DNA from: an uncultured Dermabacter sp.
GTDB lineage: Bacteria; Actinomycetota; Actinomycetes; Actinomycetales; Dermabacteraceae
Assembly (NCBI GenBank): GCA_947252755.1
Contig: CAMXWV010000001.1
Span: 1-64,000, forward strand
Reading direction: 5' to 3'
DNA: 64,000 nt
How positions within the stretch are numbered: the first letter of the stretch is position 1; every line of letters starts with the position of its first letter. Made by a program: the position numbers and the translations under genes. The notes below the pieces were generated by a model. It was not told where the DNA came from. It was given only the letters and a program-made list of their open reading frames with translations, and did no database searches. Below, piece after piece: positions 25,552-34,336 of the stretch.

Positions 25552-26196
25552 GTGATCGCTTCTCTGTCCGGCACTGTCAGTGCCATCGGTTTGGACTACC
25601 TCGTGCTCGAGATGTCCGGCATCGGCTACCTCCTCAAAACCACCCCGCCCACCCTGGAACAGGCCCGTCACGGCAGCCAGCTGCGCCTCCACACCGAACT
25701 GGTGGTGCGCGAAGACTCACTCACCCTGTACGGCTTCCTCACCCAGGACGAAGCAGACCTCTTCCGCACCGTTCAGTCCGTCTCCGGCATCGGCCCCCGC
25801 ATCGCGCTCGCGGTGTTGGCGGTGCTGACCCCCGGAGAATTCGGGCGGGCCGTGGTTGCTGAGGACATCAAGACCATCACGATGGTGCCTGGAATCGGTC
25901 CAAAAGGCGCCAAACGAATCGCCCTGGAGCTGAAGGACAAGGCTGCCCGCTTCGCGGCGCTCGGCATCGACGACGAGGCCGCGCTCACCGCTGTGGCGGA
26001 TTCCGATCCGGATCAGGGCGACTCGCTCCCTCCCGCAGCGCTCGATGTGATCACCGCGCTGCAGGGGCTCGGCTGGGCGGAGAAGCCGGCACGCGAGGCA
26101 GTCCTCGAAGTGCTCGACGCGGAGAACGACGGGCAGGATGCGGACACTCCCACCCTGCTGAGGATGTCCTTGCGCCGGCTCGGAGGCCGCCGATGA
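25552..26196 (+). CDS. ruvA: Holliday junction branch migration protein RuvA
   Basis: RuvA binds four-way junctions and loads RuvB. An N-terminal OB fold (about 1-64) is followed by two helix-hairpin-helix motifs (VSGIGPRIALAVLAVL near 78-93 and VPGIGPKGAKRIALEL near 113-128) and a C-terminal RuvB-contact domain (about 160-214). It is 214 residues long. The stop overlaps ruvB by 4 bases. Confidence 0.96.
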   Translation: MIASLSGTVSAIGLDYLVLEMSGIGYLLKTTPPTLEQARHGSQLRLHTELVVREDSLTLYGFLTQDEADLFRTVQSVSGIGPRIALAVLAVLTPGEFGRAVVAEDIKTITMVPGIGPKGAKRIALELKDKAARFAALGIDDEAALTAVADSDPDQGDSLPPAALDVITALQGLGWAEKPAREAVLEVLDAENDGQDADTPTLLRMSLRRLGGRR

Positions 26197-27338
26197 TCCA
26201 TCGCTCAGCACACGATCCGCATCCCGCTGGGGGCACCGCCGGTCCGGGAACGGGATCGCAAGGAGCCAAGGACTCGGAGCGGGAGCTGGTGAGCGCTGAA
26301 GCCGCCGCCCTGGAACGGGCTGCCGAGGGGGCGCTGCGCCCTCGAGAGCTGAGCGATTTCGTGGGCCAGAGCACTGTCCGCGAGCAGCTGTCTCTGGTTC
26401 TTGACGCGGCTGCTCGCCGTGGCCGCTCCCCGGAGCACATGCTGCTGTCCGGACCTCCGGGCCTGGGCAAGACCACGCTTGCGATGATCATTGCACGCGA
26501 GCTGAGCGCTCCGCTGCGGATCACCTCCGGTCCAGCTGTTCAGCACGCGGGAGACCTCGCCGCAATCCTCTCCAGCCTGGAAGAAGGCGAGGTGCTGTTC
26601 ATCGACGAGATCCACCGCCTGGCCCGTCCGGCTGAGGAGATGCTCTACATGGCGATGGAGGACTTTCGCGTTGACGTGGTGGTGGGCAAGGGCGTGGGCG
26701 CCACCGCGATCCCGCTTGAGCTGCCGCCGTTCACCGCGGTGGGCGCCACCACTCGTGCAGGCCTTCTGCCGGCGCCGCTGCGCGATCGATTCGGCTTCAC
26801 CGGGCATCTGGACTTTTACAGCGCTGATGAGCTCGCACAGGTCATTGTGCGCAGTGCCCGCCGTCTCTCAGTGGACATCGACCCGGCTGCGGCGCGTGAG
26901 ATCGCAGGCCGTTCGCGGGGGACCCCGCGCATTGCGAACCGACTGCTTCGACGAGTACGGGATTTCGCAGAGGTGCGGGGCAGCGGTGCGGTGACGCTTG
27001 CGTCGGCGAGGGACGCGCTGACAGTGTACGAGGTGGACGAGCGCGGGCTGGACCGCCTGGACCGCGCTGTCCTCTCTTCCCTGTGCTCGAAGTTTCAGGG
27101 CGGACCGGTCGGACTGTCGACGCTTGCGATCGCAGTGGGGGAGGAGATGGAGACGGTGGAGACCGTGGTGGAGCCGTTCCTGGTGCGGGAGGGCCTGCTT
27201 GGACGCACCCCTCGTGGCCGCATCGCCACCCCGGCAGCCTGGCAGCATATGGGGCTGCGTCCGCCGGCCGGTGCGGCTGCGGGCAGCCCTGGGAGCGAGC
27301 CGCTGTTCGATGAGGATTCTCTCGGTCGTTTCGCGTAG
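26193..27338 (+). CDS. ruvB: Holliday junction helicase RuvB
   Basis: AAA+ branch-migration motor. Walker A GPPGLGKTT is at residues 87-95, Walker B is LFIDEIHRL, sensor 1 is GATTRAG, and the arginine finger region is PLRDRFG. A winged-helix domain closes the protein. The first 33 or so residues, rich in Gly, Pro and His, precede the usual RuvB N-terminus. The 381-residue length is slightly long for that reason, and a later start is possible. Confidence 0.95.
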   Translation: MIHRSAHDPHPAGGTAGPGTGSQGAKDSERELVSAEAAALERAAEGALRPRELSDFVGQSTVREQLSLVLDAAARRGRSPEHMLLSGPPGLGKTTLAMIIARELSAPLRITSGPAVQHAGDLAAILSSLEEGEVLFIDEIHRLARPAEEMLYMAMEDFRVDVVVGKGVGATAIPLELPPFTAVGATTRAGLLPAPLRDRFGFTGHLDFYSADELAQVIVRSARRLSVDIDPAAAREIAGRSRGTPRIANRLLRRVRDFAEVRGSGAVTLASARDALTVYEVDERGLDRLDRAVLSSLCSKFQGGPVGLSTLAIAVGEEMETVETVVEPFLVREGLLGRTPRGRIATPAAWQHMGLRPPAGAAAGSPGSEPLFDEDSLGRFA

Positions 27339-27368
27339 CGGATCACAGCCTGGAAGCATCCGAGCGGA

Positions 27369-27374
27369 TACAGT
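27369..27374 (+). promoter_or_regulatory. Candidate -10 box for yajC-secDF
   Basis: TACAGT lies 63 nt before the yajC GTG. The GAAAGGGG ribosome binding site lies near 27424-27431. Confidence 0.45.
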
Positions 27375-27437
27375 AGGGCGGTCACAGGCGTGCTGACGCG
27401 CGCCGACGTGCGCTGACAGCTGACGAAAGGGGCCATC

Positions 27438-27770
27438 GTGGATTTCACCTTCCTCATCATCATGTTCCTCATTCTGCTCATCCCGATGTTCCTCATGTCT
27501 CGGGGCACCAAGAAGCGGATGCAGCAGCATCAGGAGATGGTGCGCTCCATCGGAGTGGGCGATGAGGTCCGCACCCATAGCGGCTTCTACGGACTGGTGG
27601 TTGAGAAGTTCGATGACATGGTCATCCTGGAAGCCGAGGACGGCTCCCAGCTGAAATGGGCCGCACAGGCCATTGCTCAGCGTGTGGAGCATCCGGCCGA
27701 TTCCGCCGTCTCCGGTGTGACCGTCAACGACTCTTCGACCGAAACCGATACCGATACCGCCGAGCGCTGA
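27438..27770 (+). CDS. yajC: Preprotein translocase subunit YajC
   Basis: This small membrane protein of the Sec holotranslocon has one N-terminal transmembrane helix (FTFLIIMFLILLIPMFLM, residues 3-20). The cytoplasmic part has the family pattern RGTKKRMQQHQEMVRSIGVGDEV and THSGFYGLVVEKFDDMVILE. It is 110 residues long, with a Thr/Asp-rich tail. It precedes secD and secF, the standard arrangement. Confidence 0.93.
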   Translation: MDFTFLIIMFLILLIPMFLMSRGTKKRMQQHQEMVRSIGVGDEVRTHSGFYGLVVEKFDDMVILEAEDGSQLKWAAQAIAQRVEHPADSAVSGVTVNDSSTETDTDTAER

Positions 27771-27775
27771 TCCCC

Positions 27776-27794
27776 ATCACCGCCCGGCGGTGAT
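27776..27794 (+). terminator. Small hairpin between yajC and secD
   Basis: ATCACCGCC and GGCGGTGAT pair around a minimal CG-centred loop, with 4 bases from the yajC stop. It overlaps the secD leader, so it may act as an attenuator or mRNA stabiliser rather than a full terminator. Confidence 0.4.
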
Positions 27795-27809
27795 CCTTGA
27801 AAGGCACGC

Positions 27810-29576
27810 ATGCCCGCACGACGCATCGCGCTCAGCGCGTTCGCAGTGCTGCTGCTCCTGATTGCCGGCGGCCTGGGCCTCGGCATCCGACAGGGCTGGC
27901 AGCCCATTCCAAAATTCGCCCTCGACCTCGAAGGCGGCACGCAGGTGATCCTGCAGGCGAAATCAACCTCCGGCCAGACCATTAGCCCGGAGCAGATGCA
28001 GCAGGCTCGCACCATCATCTCTCAGCGAATCAACGCGATGGGCGTCGCTGAGACCGAGGTCAGCGTGCAGGGCGGAACCAACATCGTGGTGAACGTCCCC
28101 GGCGAGATCGATGAGCAGACCGCTGATGCGCTTCGCCGCACCGCTTCGCTGTCCTTCCGACCGGTTCTGCTGATCGCTGACCCGGCCAGCGTCGGAGGCT
28201 CAGACGGCGGCTCCGATGGGCAGGCCGGCGGGGACGCAGCCCAGGCACAGTCCGGATCCGATCCAGCCAACGCGGCCTCCGACTCGGGTGGACAGAGCCC
28301 GTCGGATTCCGGTGGGGCGGCTGCCACCACGGTCAATGGCATACCCGCCTGGTCGCTGGAGCACATCACACCCGAGGTGCAGCAGCAGTTTGCGGAGCTT
28401 GACTGCACGGATCCGACCGTCCGCCAGAATCTGGATGTCACCGCCTCACCCGACACCGCGGTCGTGACCTGCGACCCGGAGGGCACCGCGAAGTTCATCC
28501 TCGGCCCGCAGACCGCTGCCGGCAGCTCGATTGCGAATGCCTCTGCCGCACCGGAGACCACCCCATCCGGGCAGGCCACCGGCTTCTACCAGGTGAATAT
28601 GGCCTTCGACTCCGCCGGCGGCCAAGCCTTCGGGGATATGACCACCGCCCTGTTCAACGGTGAAGGCGCCACCGGGCAGTTCGCGATCGTGCTGGACTCA
28701 CAGGTGATCTCCGCACCTCAGGTGAACGCGCCCACCTACGGTGAGGCATCCATCACCGGGCAGTTCAGTTCGGATCAGGCGCAGGAGCTCGCCAACCAGC
28801 TGAAGTTCGGTGCGCTGCCGGTGGAGTTCACGGTGCAGTCCGAACAGCAGATCTCCGCCACCCTGGGCGCCGACCAGCTGGAGAAGGGCCTGATCGCAGG
28901 CCTGATCGGGCTTGTGCTCGTGGTGCTGTACGCCTGTGTCCAGTACCGGACCCTCGCCATCGTGACCACCCTCAGCCTGCTGTTCATGGGCGTGTTCGCC
29001 TACGGCATCATCACGATCCTCTCCAATGTGCCGGAGATCGGCTATCGGCTGTCCCTTGCCGGTGTGGCGGGACTGATCGTCTCGATCGCGTTCACAGCGG
29101 ATTCATTTATCGTCTACTTTGAGCGTGTCCGCGATGAGATCCGTGACGGCCGCGGGATCCCAGCAGCAGTCGACCACGGCTGGGACCGCGCCAAGCGCAC
29201 CATCCTCGCTTCGGACACGGTGAACCTCATCGCGGCGATTGTGCTGTATGCAGTCAGCGCCGGCTCTGTGCGCGGCTTTGCGTTCACCCTTGGCCTGACC
29301 ACGCTGCTGGACCTCGTGGTGGTGTTCCTGTTCACCCACCCGATCCTGCAGAGCCTGGCGCGCACCAACTTCTTCGGCAAGGGCCATCCGCTGAGCGGTC
29401 TTGATCCGGCCCTGCTCGGCCAGAACGTGCCCGCCTACGCCGGCCGTGCCCGCTTCCGCACGCCGGCCGAGCGCACCAGCCGCCGCAGGAAGTCCACTGC
29501 GACTGCTGCGCCCGCTGAAACCTTGGCGGAGCGACGAGCCCGCCAGGCACGAGAGAGCGAGGGCCGTGATGATTAA
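27810..29576 (+). CDS. secD: Protein translocase subunit SecD
   Basis: SecD uses the proton gradient to pull exported proteins across the membrane. TM1 is near residues 8-27. Next is DLEGGTQVILQA, typical of the P1 start. A Gly/Ser/Asp-rich insert (about 130-180) splits the extracytoplasmic domain, as in other actinobacterial SecD. Five C-terminal helices begin near residue 365, and the RND motif SIAFTADSFIVYFERVRDE is present. It is 588 residues long. It overlaps secF by 8 bases. Confidence 0.95.
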   Translation: MPARRIALSAFAVLLLLIAGGLGLGIRQGWQPIPKFALDLEGGTQVILQAKSTSGQTISPEQMQQARTIISQRINAMGVAETEVSVQGGTNIVVNVPGEIDEQTADALRRTASLSFRPVLLIADPASVGGSDGGSDGQAGGDAAQAQSGSDPANAASDSGGQSPSDSGGAAATTVNGIPAWSLEHITPEVQQQFAELDCTDPTVRQNLDVTASPDTAVVTCDPEGTAKFILGPQTAAGSSIANASAAPETTPSGQATGFYQVNMAFDSAGGQAFGDMTTALFNGEGATGQFAIVLDSQVISAPQVNAPTYGEASITGQFSSDQAQELANQLKFGALPVEFTVQSEQQISATLGADQLEKGLIAGLIGLVLVVLYACVQYRTLAIVTTLSLLFMGVFAYGIITILSNVPEIGYRLSLAGVAGLIVSIAFTADSFIVYFERVRDEIRDGRGIPAAVDHGWDRAKRTILASDTVNLIAAIVLYAVSAGSVRGFAFTLGLTTLLDLVVVFLFTHPILQSLARTNFFGKGHPLSGLDPALLGQNVPAYAGRARFRTPAERTSRRRKSTATAAPAETLAERRARQARESEGRDD

Positions 29577-30561
29577 GCGCTTCTTCTCCGTTGGCAATGA
29601 CCTCCACTCCGGGGCGCTGTCCGTGCCGATCGTGCCGCGCCGCCGCACCTGGTATCTGATCGCTGCGATCATCCTGCTTGTGCTCGGTGCCATCACCGGT
29701 CTTCGCGGCTTCAACTGGGGAATCGAGTTCACCGGCGGCAGTGAGTTCCAGATCGCCGGAGCGAACACCTCTGATCCGGACACGGCCCGGCAGATCGTGC
29801 GCGAGCACGTGGCCTCCAATGAACCCTCCGTCACCGTGCTCGGCGGGACAACGCTGCGCGTGCAGACCGCGCAGCTGGACTCCGAACAGACCACCGCGCT
29901 TGCGCAGGACCTTGCCCACGGCTACGGGGTCAGTGAGACGAACGTGTCCGCATCCTATGTGGGCCCGAACTGGGGACAGGACGTCACCGCGAAGGCGCTG
30001 CAGGGCGTTGCCGTGTTCCTGGGCCTGGTCGCGATTGTGATGGCGGTGTACTTCCGCAACTGGAAGGCCTCCGCCGCTGCGCTGATCGCACTGATGCACG
30101 ACCTCGTGTTCACGATCCTCGCCTACGGGGCGATCGGCTTCGAGATCACACCCGCCACCGTGATCGGCTTCCTCACGGTGCTCGGCTACTCGCTGTACGA
30201 CACGGTTGTGGTGTTCGACAAGGTCCGGGAGAACACGGCGACCATGCTCGACCAGACCCGCCGCAGCTACGCGGACCTGGTCAACCTCGCCGCAAACCAG
30301 ACCCTGGTCCGCTCGATCAACACCGGGGTGGTGGCGCTGCTGCCGGTGGGGTCCATCCTTGCGATCGGCTCCTTCCTGCTCGGCGCCGGTACCCTGAAGG
30401 ACATCTCCCTGGTGCTCTTCATCGGCACCATCGTGGGCACCTTCTCCTCCGTACTCCTTGCTCCGGGGCTCCTTGTGGACCTCCGCAGCCGGGAAGCGGA
30501 TATCACTTCTCACACCCAGCGCGTGGCGGACGCCAGAACCCGCCAAGGAGCAGCGGCATGA
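29569..30561 (+). CDS. secF: Protein translocase subunit SecF
   Basis: It pairs with SecD. TM1 is in residues about 26-45, followed by FNWGIEFTGGSEFQI. Five C-terminal helices include GYSLYDTVVVFDKVRENT. I set the start at ATG 29569, with GTG 29566 as an equal alternative. The open frame runs further upstream through secD but is not SecF-like there. It is 330 residues long. The stop overlaps the apt start. Confidence 0.95.
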   Translation: MIKRFFSVGNDLHSGALSVPIVPRRRTWYLIAAIILLVLGAITGLRGFNWGIEFTGGSEFQIAGANTSDPDTARQIVREHVASNEPSVTVLGGTTLRVQTAQLDSEQTTALAQDLAHGYGVSETNVSASYVGPNWGQDVTAKALQGVAVFLGLVAIVMAVYFRNWKASAAALIALMHDLVFTILAYGAIGFEITPATVIGFLTVLGYSLYDTVVVFDKVRENTATMLDQTRRSYADLVNLAANQTLVRSINTGVVALLPVGSILAIGSFLLGAGTLKDISLVLFIGTIVGTFSSVLLAPGLLVDLRSREADITSHTQRVADARTRQGAAA

Positions 30562-31091
30562 ACGCAGCCATCGATTCGTACTATTCCTCGCACATCGCCC
30601 TCTACCCGGACTTCCCGGAGCCCGGCGTGCTGTTCCGGGACATCACCCCGCTGCTGCGGGACCCGAAGGCATTCCGCGAGGTGCTGACCTACTGGATGTC
30701 CATCCTGCCCGCGGATGTGGATCTCATCGTGGGGACTGAAGCCCGCGGTTTCGTGTTCGGCGCTCCGCTGGCGTTCGAGCTCGGGCTCGGTTTCGTGCCG
30801 GTGCGCAAAGCAGGAAAGCTGCCGGGCACTCCCCGTTCCCACAGCTACAGTCTGGAATACGGCACCGCCACCGTTGAGATCGCTGACGGGGCGATCCCCG
30901 CCGGCTCCCGTGTGCTCGTCATCGACGATCTGCTCGCCACCGGCGGCACCGCCCGCGCCACAGTGGAGCTGGTGCGCGCATTCGGCGCCGACGTGGCAGG
31001 CGCCAGCTTCCTCATCGAACTGACAGGCCTCGGCGGACGCGAGCAGCTCACCGATGTCCCCTTCACCGCTGTGTGGAGCGTGCCCAACTGA
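30558..31091 (+). CDS. apt: Adenine phosphoribosyltransferase
   Basis: It salvages adenine to AMP with PRPP. The PRPP-binding motif is VLVIDDLLATGGTA near residues 118-131. The N-terminus YPDFPEPGVLFRDITPLL and GTEARGFVFGAPLA are typical of Apt. It is 177 residues long. The order secD-secF-apt-rel is widely conserved in actinobacteria. Confidence 0.95.
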   Translation: MNAAIDSYYSSHIALYPDFPEPGVLFRDITPLLRDPKAFREVLTYWMSILPADVDLIVGTEARGFVFGAPLAFELGLGFVPVRKAGKLPGTPRSHSYSLEYGTATVEIADGAIPAGSRVLVIDDLLATGGTARATVELVRAFGADVAGASFLIELTGLGGREQLTDVPFTAVWSVPN

Positions 31092-31177
31092 CCCCGTGAG
31101 GGCGAGCCCCGTGCACGCCTGCGCAGCCCCGGCATCCGCTGACGGAACTCCTGGTCAGAAGCACGCCGAACCGGCGA

Positions 31178-31183
31178 TACACT
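31178..31183 (+). promoter_or_regulatory. Candidate -10 box for rel
   Basis: TACACT in the context GCGATACACTGAG. The expected start of transcription is about 20 nt before the ribosome binding site. Confidence 0.5.
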
Positions 31184-31209
31184 GAGCCTGAGAGAGGGGA
31201 GTGGGGACG

Positions 31210-33576
31210 ATGCAGGAGAAGCAGACTTCGCATGGGTCACACGCAGAAAGCGCCAGCCCGCCGGCTCCGCCGAGCACGCCCGAACCCCGTCAGATCGGCA
31301 CGTCCGCTCCCGGCTTTGAGGAGTCAGTGATCGCCGCGCACTCCAATCCGATGCTCGAGCCGCTGATGGCAGCGATCAGCACGCAGCGTCCTGGCGAAGA
31401 TCCTGAACTCGTCTACCGCGCATTCGTTGTGGCTGAAAAAGCGCACCGAGGCCAGATGCGCAAAAGCGGCGAGCCCTACATCACCCACCCTGTGGCAGTG
31501 ACGACGATCCTCGCGGAGCTCGGCACCCCGATCGAGGTGCTCGCTGCGGCTCTGCTGCATGACACCGTGGAGGACACGGAGTATTCGCTGGAGGAATGTC
31601 GGGCTGACTTCGGTGAGACGATCGCTGTGCTCGTGGACGGCGTCACGAAGCTGGACAAGGTGCAGTACGGTGCGGCCGCGCAGGCTGAGACCGTGCGCAA
31701 GATGATCGTGGCGATGAGCCGAGATGTGCGCGTACTGCTGATCAAACTCGCTGACCGCCTGCACAATGCCCGCACCTGGAAATACGTGTCCGGCTCCTCC
31801 GCAGAGCGCAAGGCGAAAGAGACCCTCGAAATCTATGCGCCGCTTGCGCACCGCCTGGGCCTCAACACCATCAAGTGGGAGCTGGAGGATCTCAGCTTCC
31901 AGGTTCTCTACCCGAAGGTGTATGACGAGATCGTGGCGCTGGTGGCACGGCATGCCCCCGCTCGTGAGCGTTTCATGGGCGACGTCACCGACCTGATCGA
32001 ACAGGACCTCTCCGCGCAGAGCATCACCGCCACAGTCACCGGCCGTCCCAAGCACTACTACTCGATCTACCAGAAGATGATCGTGCGCGGCCGCGACTTC
32101 GCGGACATCTACGACCTGGTGGGGATTCGCGTGCTCGTGGATACCATCCGCGACTGCTACGCGGTGCTCGGCGCACTTCATGCACGGTGGAATCCGATCC
32201 CCGGGCGCTTCAAGGACTACATCGCGCTGCCGAAGTTCAACCTCTACCAGTCACTGCACACCACCGTGATCGGCCCAGCGGGCAAACCGGTGGAGATCCA
32301 GATCCGCACCTGGGAGATGCACCGCCGCGCGGAATACGGCGTGGCCGCACACTGGAAGTACAAAGCGCAGATGCGCGGGGACCAGGCAGCTGCCAGCTCC
32401 GGCGGCGAAACCGTCAACGGCGAAGAGATGTCCTGGCTGCGCCAGCTGATGGACTGGCAGAAGGAGACCTCAGACGCGGACGAGTTCCTCGACTCACTGC
32501 GCTTTGAGATGAACACGCGGGAGGTGTACGTGTTCACCCCGCGCGGCGATGTGATCGCACTGCCGCAGGGATCCACCCCGGTGGACTTCGCCTACTCGGT
32601 GCACACCGAGGTGGGGCATCGCACGATGAGCGCCCGTGTCAACGGCAAGATCGTGTCGTTGAAAGCCGAGCTCAACACCGGTGACGTGGTGGAGGTGTTC
32701 ACCTCGAAGGCGGAAGGTGCGGGCCCCAGCCGTGACTGGCTGAACTTTGTGAAGTCCCCTCGAGCGCGCGCCAGGATCCGCCAGTGGTTCTCTAAGGAGC
32801 GGCGTGAGGAGTCGCTGGAAAACGGCCGCGATGAGCTGGCCAAGGAACTGCGCAAACAGAACCTCCCGCTGCGCCGGATGCTCACCCACGAACTGCTCAG
32901 CCAGGTGGCCCTGCAGCTCGACTATGACACCGTGGACTCCCTCTACACGGCGATTGGTGAGCACACCATCAGCGCTCACAGCGTGGTGCAGCGCCTGATC
33001 GATTCGCTCGGCGGCACCGAGGGAACGAATGAGGACCAGGCGGAGGCAGTGCTGCCGTCGAAGGTCACCTCGGGCCGGCAGAGCACTCAGGCGGATCAGG
33101 GCGTGGTTGTTGATGGGGAATCGGACCTGTGGGTGAAGCTGGCGAAGTGCTGCGCTCCGGTGCCCGGCGATCCGATTGTGGGATTTGTGACCCGCGGCGC
33201 CGGAGTATCCGTGCATCACCGCCAGTGCAGCAACGCCATCGACATGCAGAAGCATCAGCCGGACCGTTTTGTGGACGTCCACTGGTCCGACCACACCCAC
33301 ACTTCCTATCTGGTTCACATCAAGGTGGAGGCCCTGGACCGCTCGCGCCTGCTGACCGATCTGGCCAATGCGGTATCAGACCAGCACGTCAACATGCTGT
33401 CTGCATCGTGCACCGCTGATCGTGACCGGCTTGCCACCGCCTACTTCTCCTTCGAGCTCGCAGACCCGGGCCATCTGGGCCTGGTGCTCAACCAGATCCG
33501 GCGAGTGGACGGGGTGTTTGACGCGTTCCGTGTCAGCAGCGACGGCAGGCCCATGGGGCACGCGTCGGCAGGCTGA
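31210..33576 (+). CDS. rel: Bifunctional (p)ppGpp synthase/hydrolase
   Basis: This RelA/SpoT homologue makes and degrades the stringent-response alarmone. The HD hydrolase domain includes HRGQMRKSGEPYITHP and LLHDTVEDT. The synthase domain includes GRPKHYYSIYQKM, and the TGS domain begins VYVFTPRGDVIALPQGSTPVDFAY. A zinc-finger-like CCAPVPGDPIVGFVTRG segment and a C-terminal ACT domain follow. I chose ATG 31210 rather than GTG 31201 because AGGGGAG (31195-31201) is correctly spaced for ATG and overlaps GTG. That gives 788 residues. Confidence 0.96.
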   Translation: MQEKQTSHGSHAESASPPAPPSTPEPRQIGTSAPGFEESVIAAHSNPMLEPLMAAISTQRPGEDPELVYRAFVVAEKAHRGQMRKSGEPYITHPVAVTTILAELGTPIEVLAAALLHDTVEDTEYSLEECRADFGETIAVLVDGVTKLDKVQYGAAAQAETVRKMIVAMSRDVRVLLIKLADRLHNARTWKYVSGSSAERKAKETLEIYAPLAHRLGLNTIKWELEDLSFQVLYPKVYDEIVALVARHAPARERFMGDVTDLIEQDLSAQSITATVTGRPKHYYSIYQKMIVRGRDFADIYDLVGIRVLVDTIRDCYAVLGALHARWNPIPGRFKDYIALPKFNLYQSLHTTVIGPAGKPVEIQIRTWEMHRRAEYGVAAHWKYKAQMRGDQAAASSGGETVNGEEMSWLRQLMDWQKETSDADEFLDSLRFEMNTREVYVFTPRGDVIALPQGSTPVDFAYSVHTEVGHRTMSARVNGKIVSLKAELNTGDVVEVFTSKAEGAGPSRDWLNFVKSPRARARIRQWFSKERREESLENGRDELAKELRKQNLPLRRMLTHELLSQVALQLDYDTVDSLYTAIGEHTISAHSVVQRLIDSLGGTEGTNEDQAEAVLPSKVTSGRQSTQADQGVVVDGESDLWVKLAKCCAPVPGDPIVGFVTRGAGVSVHHRQCSNAIDMQKHQPDRFVDVHWSDHTHTSYLVHIKVEALDRSRLLTDLANAVSDQHVNMLSASCTADRDRLATAYFSFELADPGHLGLVLNQIRRVDGVFDAFRVSSDGRPMGHASAG

Positions 33577-33622
33577 CCGCCGACTGTCCAGACCGTGCTG
33601 ACCAGCTCGTTTCGCTGACCGG

Positions 33623-34276
33623 CTAGTCCACGCCGATGGCGTCGAGCGCCGCAAGTGCCCGCCGAGAATTGCGGCCCTGCCCGAGCTCGTGGATGAAGTG
33701 GAGCACGTCCCGCTTCGTTGTCCAGCCATGCCGGTTCAGCGCGCGCACCGTGCGCGCCACCTCCGGACAGTCGGGTGCTGAGCGCAGCAGCTCCGCGGCG
33801 CAGCGTCCGGGCACCATCACCGGGCAGCCGCCCACCTGCATGACATCTTCAGGCCGGAGATAGAACTGGTGCATGGTGACGTCTTCGCGAGGTCGCCGGC
33901 GAATTGGTGTGGCTACGGCTTGGCGTGACGGTGGGGCACCGAGTCCCAGGTGGACCCAGGCCGCGCTCCAGTTTGCGAGCACATAGTCTGAGCGCAGTTC
34001 GATGCCCAGTCCGAGTGCGAGCATCGGGGCGCGTTCGGCTGAATGCAGCTGCAGGTAGGCGGGCAGGTGGGCGCCGGCGCCCAGCGGGTACAGCTGAGCA
34101 TCGAGCTGCAGCGCCTGCAGTCGGGTCGAGTCGGTTTCGAAGACGAGCAGCTCGGCTAAGCCGAGGCCGAGCTCGAACGCGTGGTCAGACCAGGTGCGCA
34201 GCGGTGCGGCTCGGCGCTGAGCCGTTTCAGCATCGAGCGTGAGGACCGCGTCGGCCCAGGTGAAGCTCCCCATCAT
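33623..34276 (-). CDS. AbiEi-like orphan protein
   Basis: This 217-residue protein has a C-terminal half resembling the AbiEi antitoxin C-terminal layout: TMHQFYLRPEDVMQVGGCPV, MVPGRCAAELLRS, then a helical stretch VARTVRALNRHGW and GRNSRRALAALDAIGVD. The N-terminus (ADAVLTLDAETAQRR) is not an obvious winged helix. No AbiEii nucleotidyltransferase toxin is next to it, so a toxin-antitoxin role is unsupported. It sits between rel and the DUF349 gene. ATG 34276 or ATG 34273 may be the start, and neither has a clear ribosome binding site. Confidence 0.6.
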   Translation of the reverse strand: MMGSFTWADAVLTLDAETAQRRAAPLRTWSDHAFELGLGLAELLVFETDSTRLQALQLDAQLYPLGAGAHLPAYLQLHSAERAPMLALGLGIELRSDYVLANWSAAWVHLGLGAPPSRQAVATPIRRRPREDVTMHQFYLRPEDVMQVGGCPVMVPGRCAAELLRSAPDCPEVARTVRALNRHGWTTKRDVLHFIHELGQGRNSRRALAALDAIGVD

Positions 34277-34291
34277 GGCGCCACCATGCCG

Positions 34292-34327
34292 AAGCGGCCC
34301 GGTGGGTTCAACACCACCGGGCCGCTT
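34292..34327. terminator. Hairpin between the DUF349 gene and the AbiEi-like gene
   Basis: A perfect 14-bp stem (AAGCGGCCCGGTGG and its complement) with loop GTTCAACA lies just past the DUF349 stop on the minus strand. Confidence 0.75.
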
Positions 34328-34336
34328 GTGGATAAG

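Noticed and set aside
29332..30546. 404-residue reverse open frame over secF
   Set aside because: Antisense to secF, and its His/Gly/Glu-rich composition is a shadow pattern of this GC-rich DNA.
33623..34276. Type IV toxin-antitoxin (AbiE) locus
   Set aside because: There is no AbiEii toxin gene beside it. The flanking genes are rel and a DUF349 gene.
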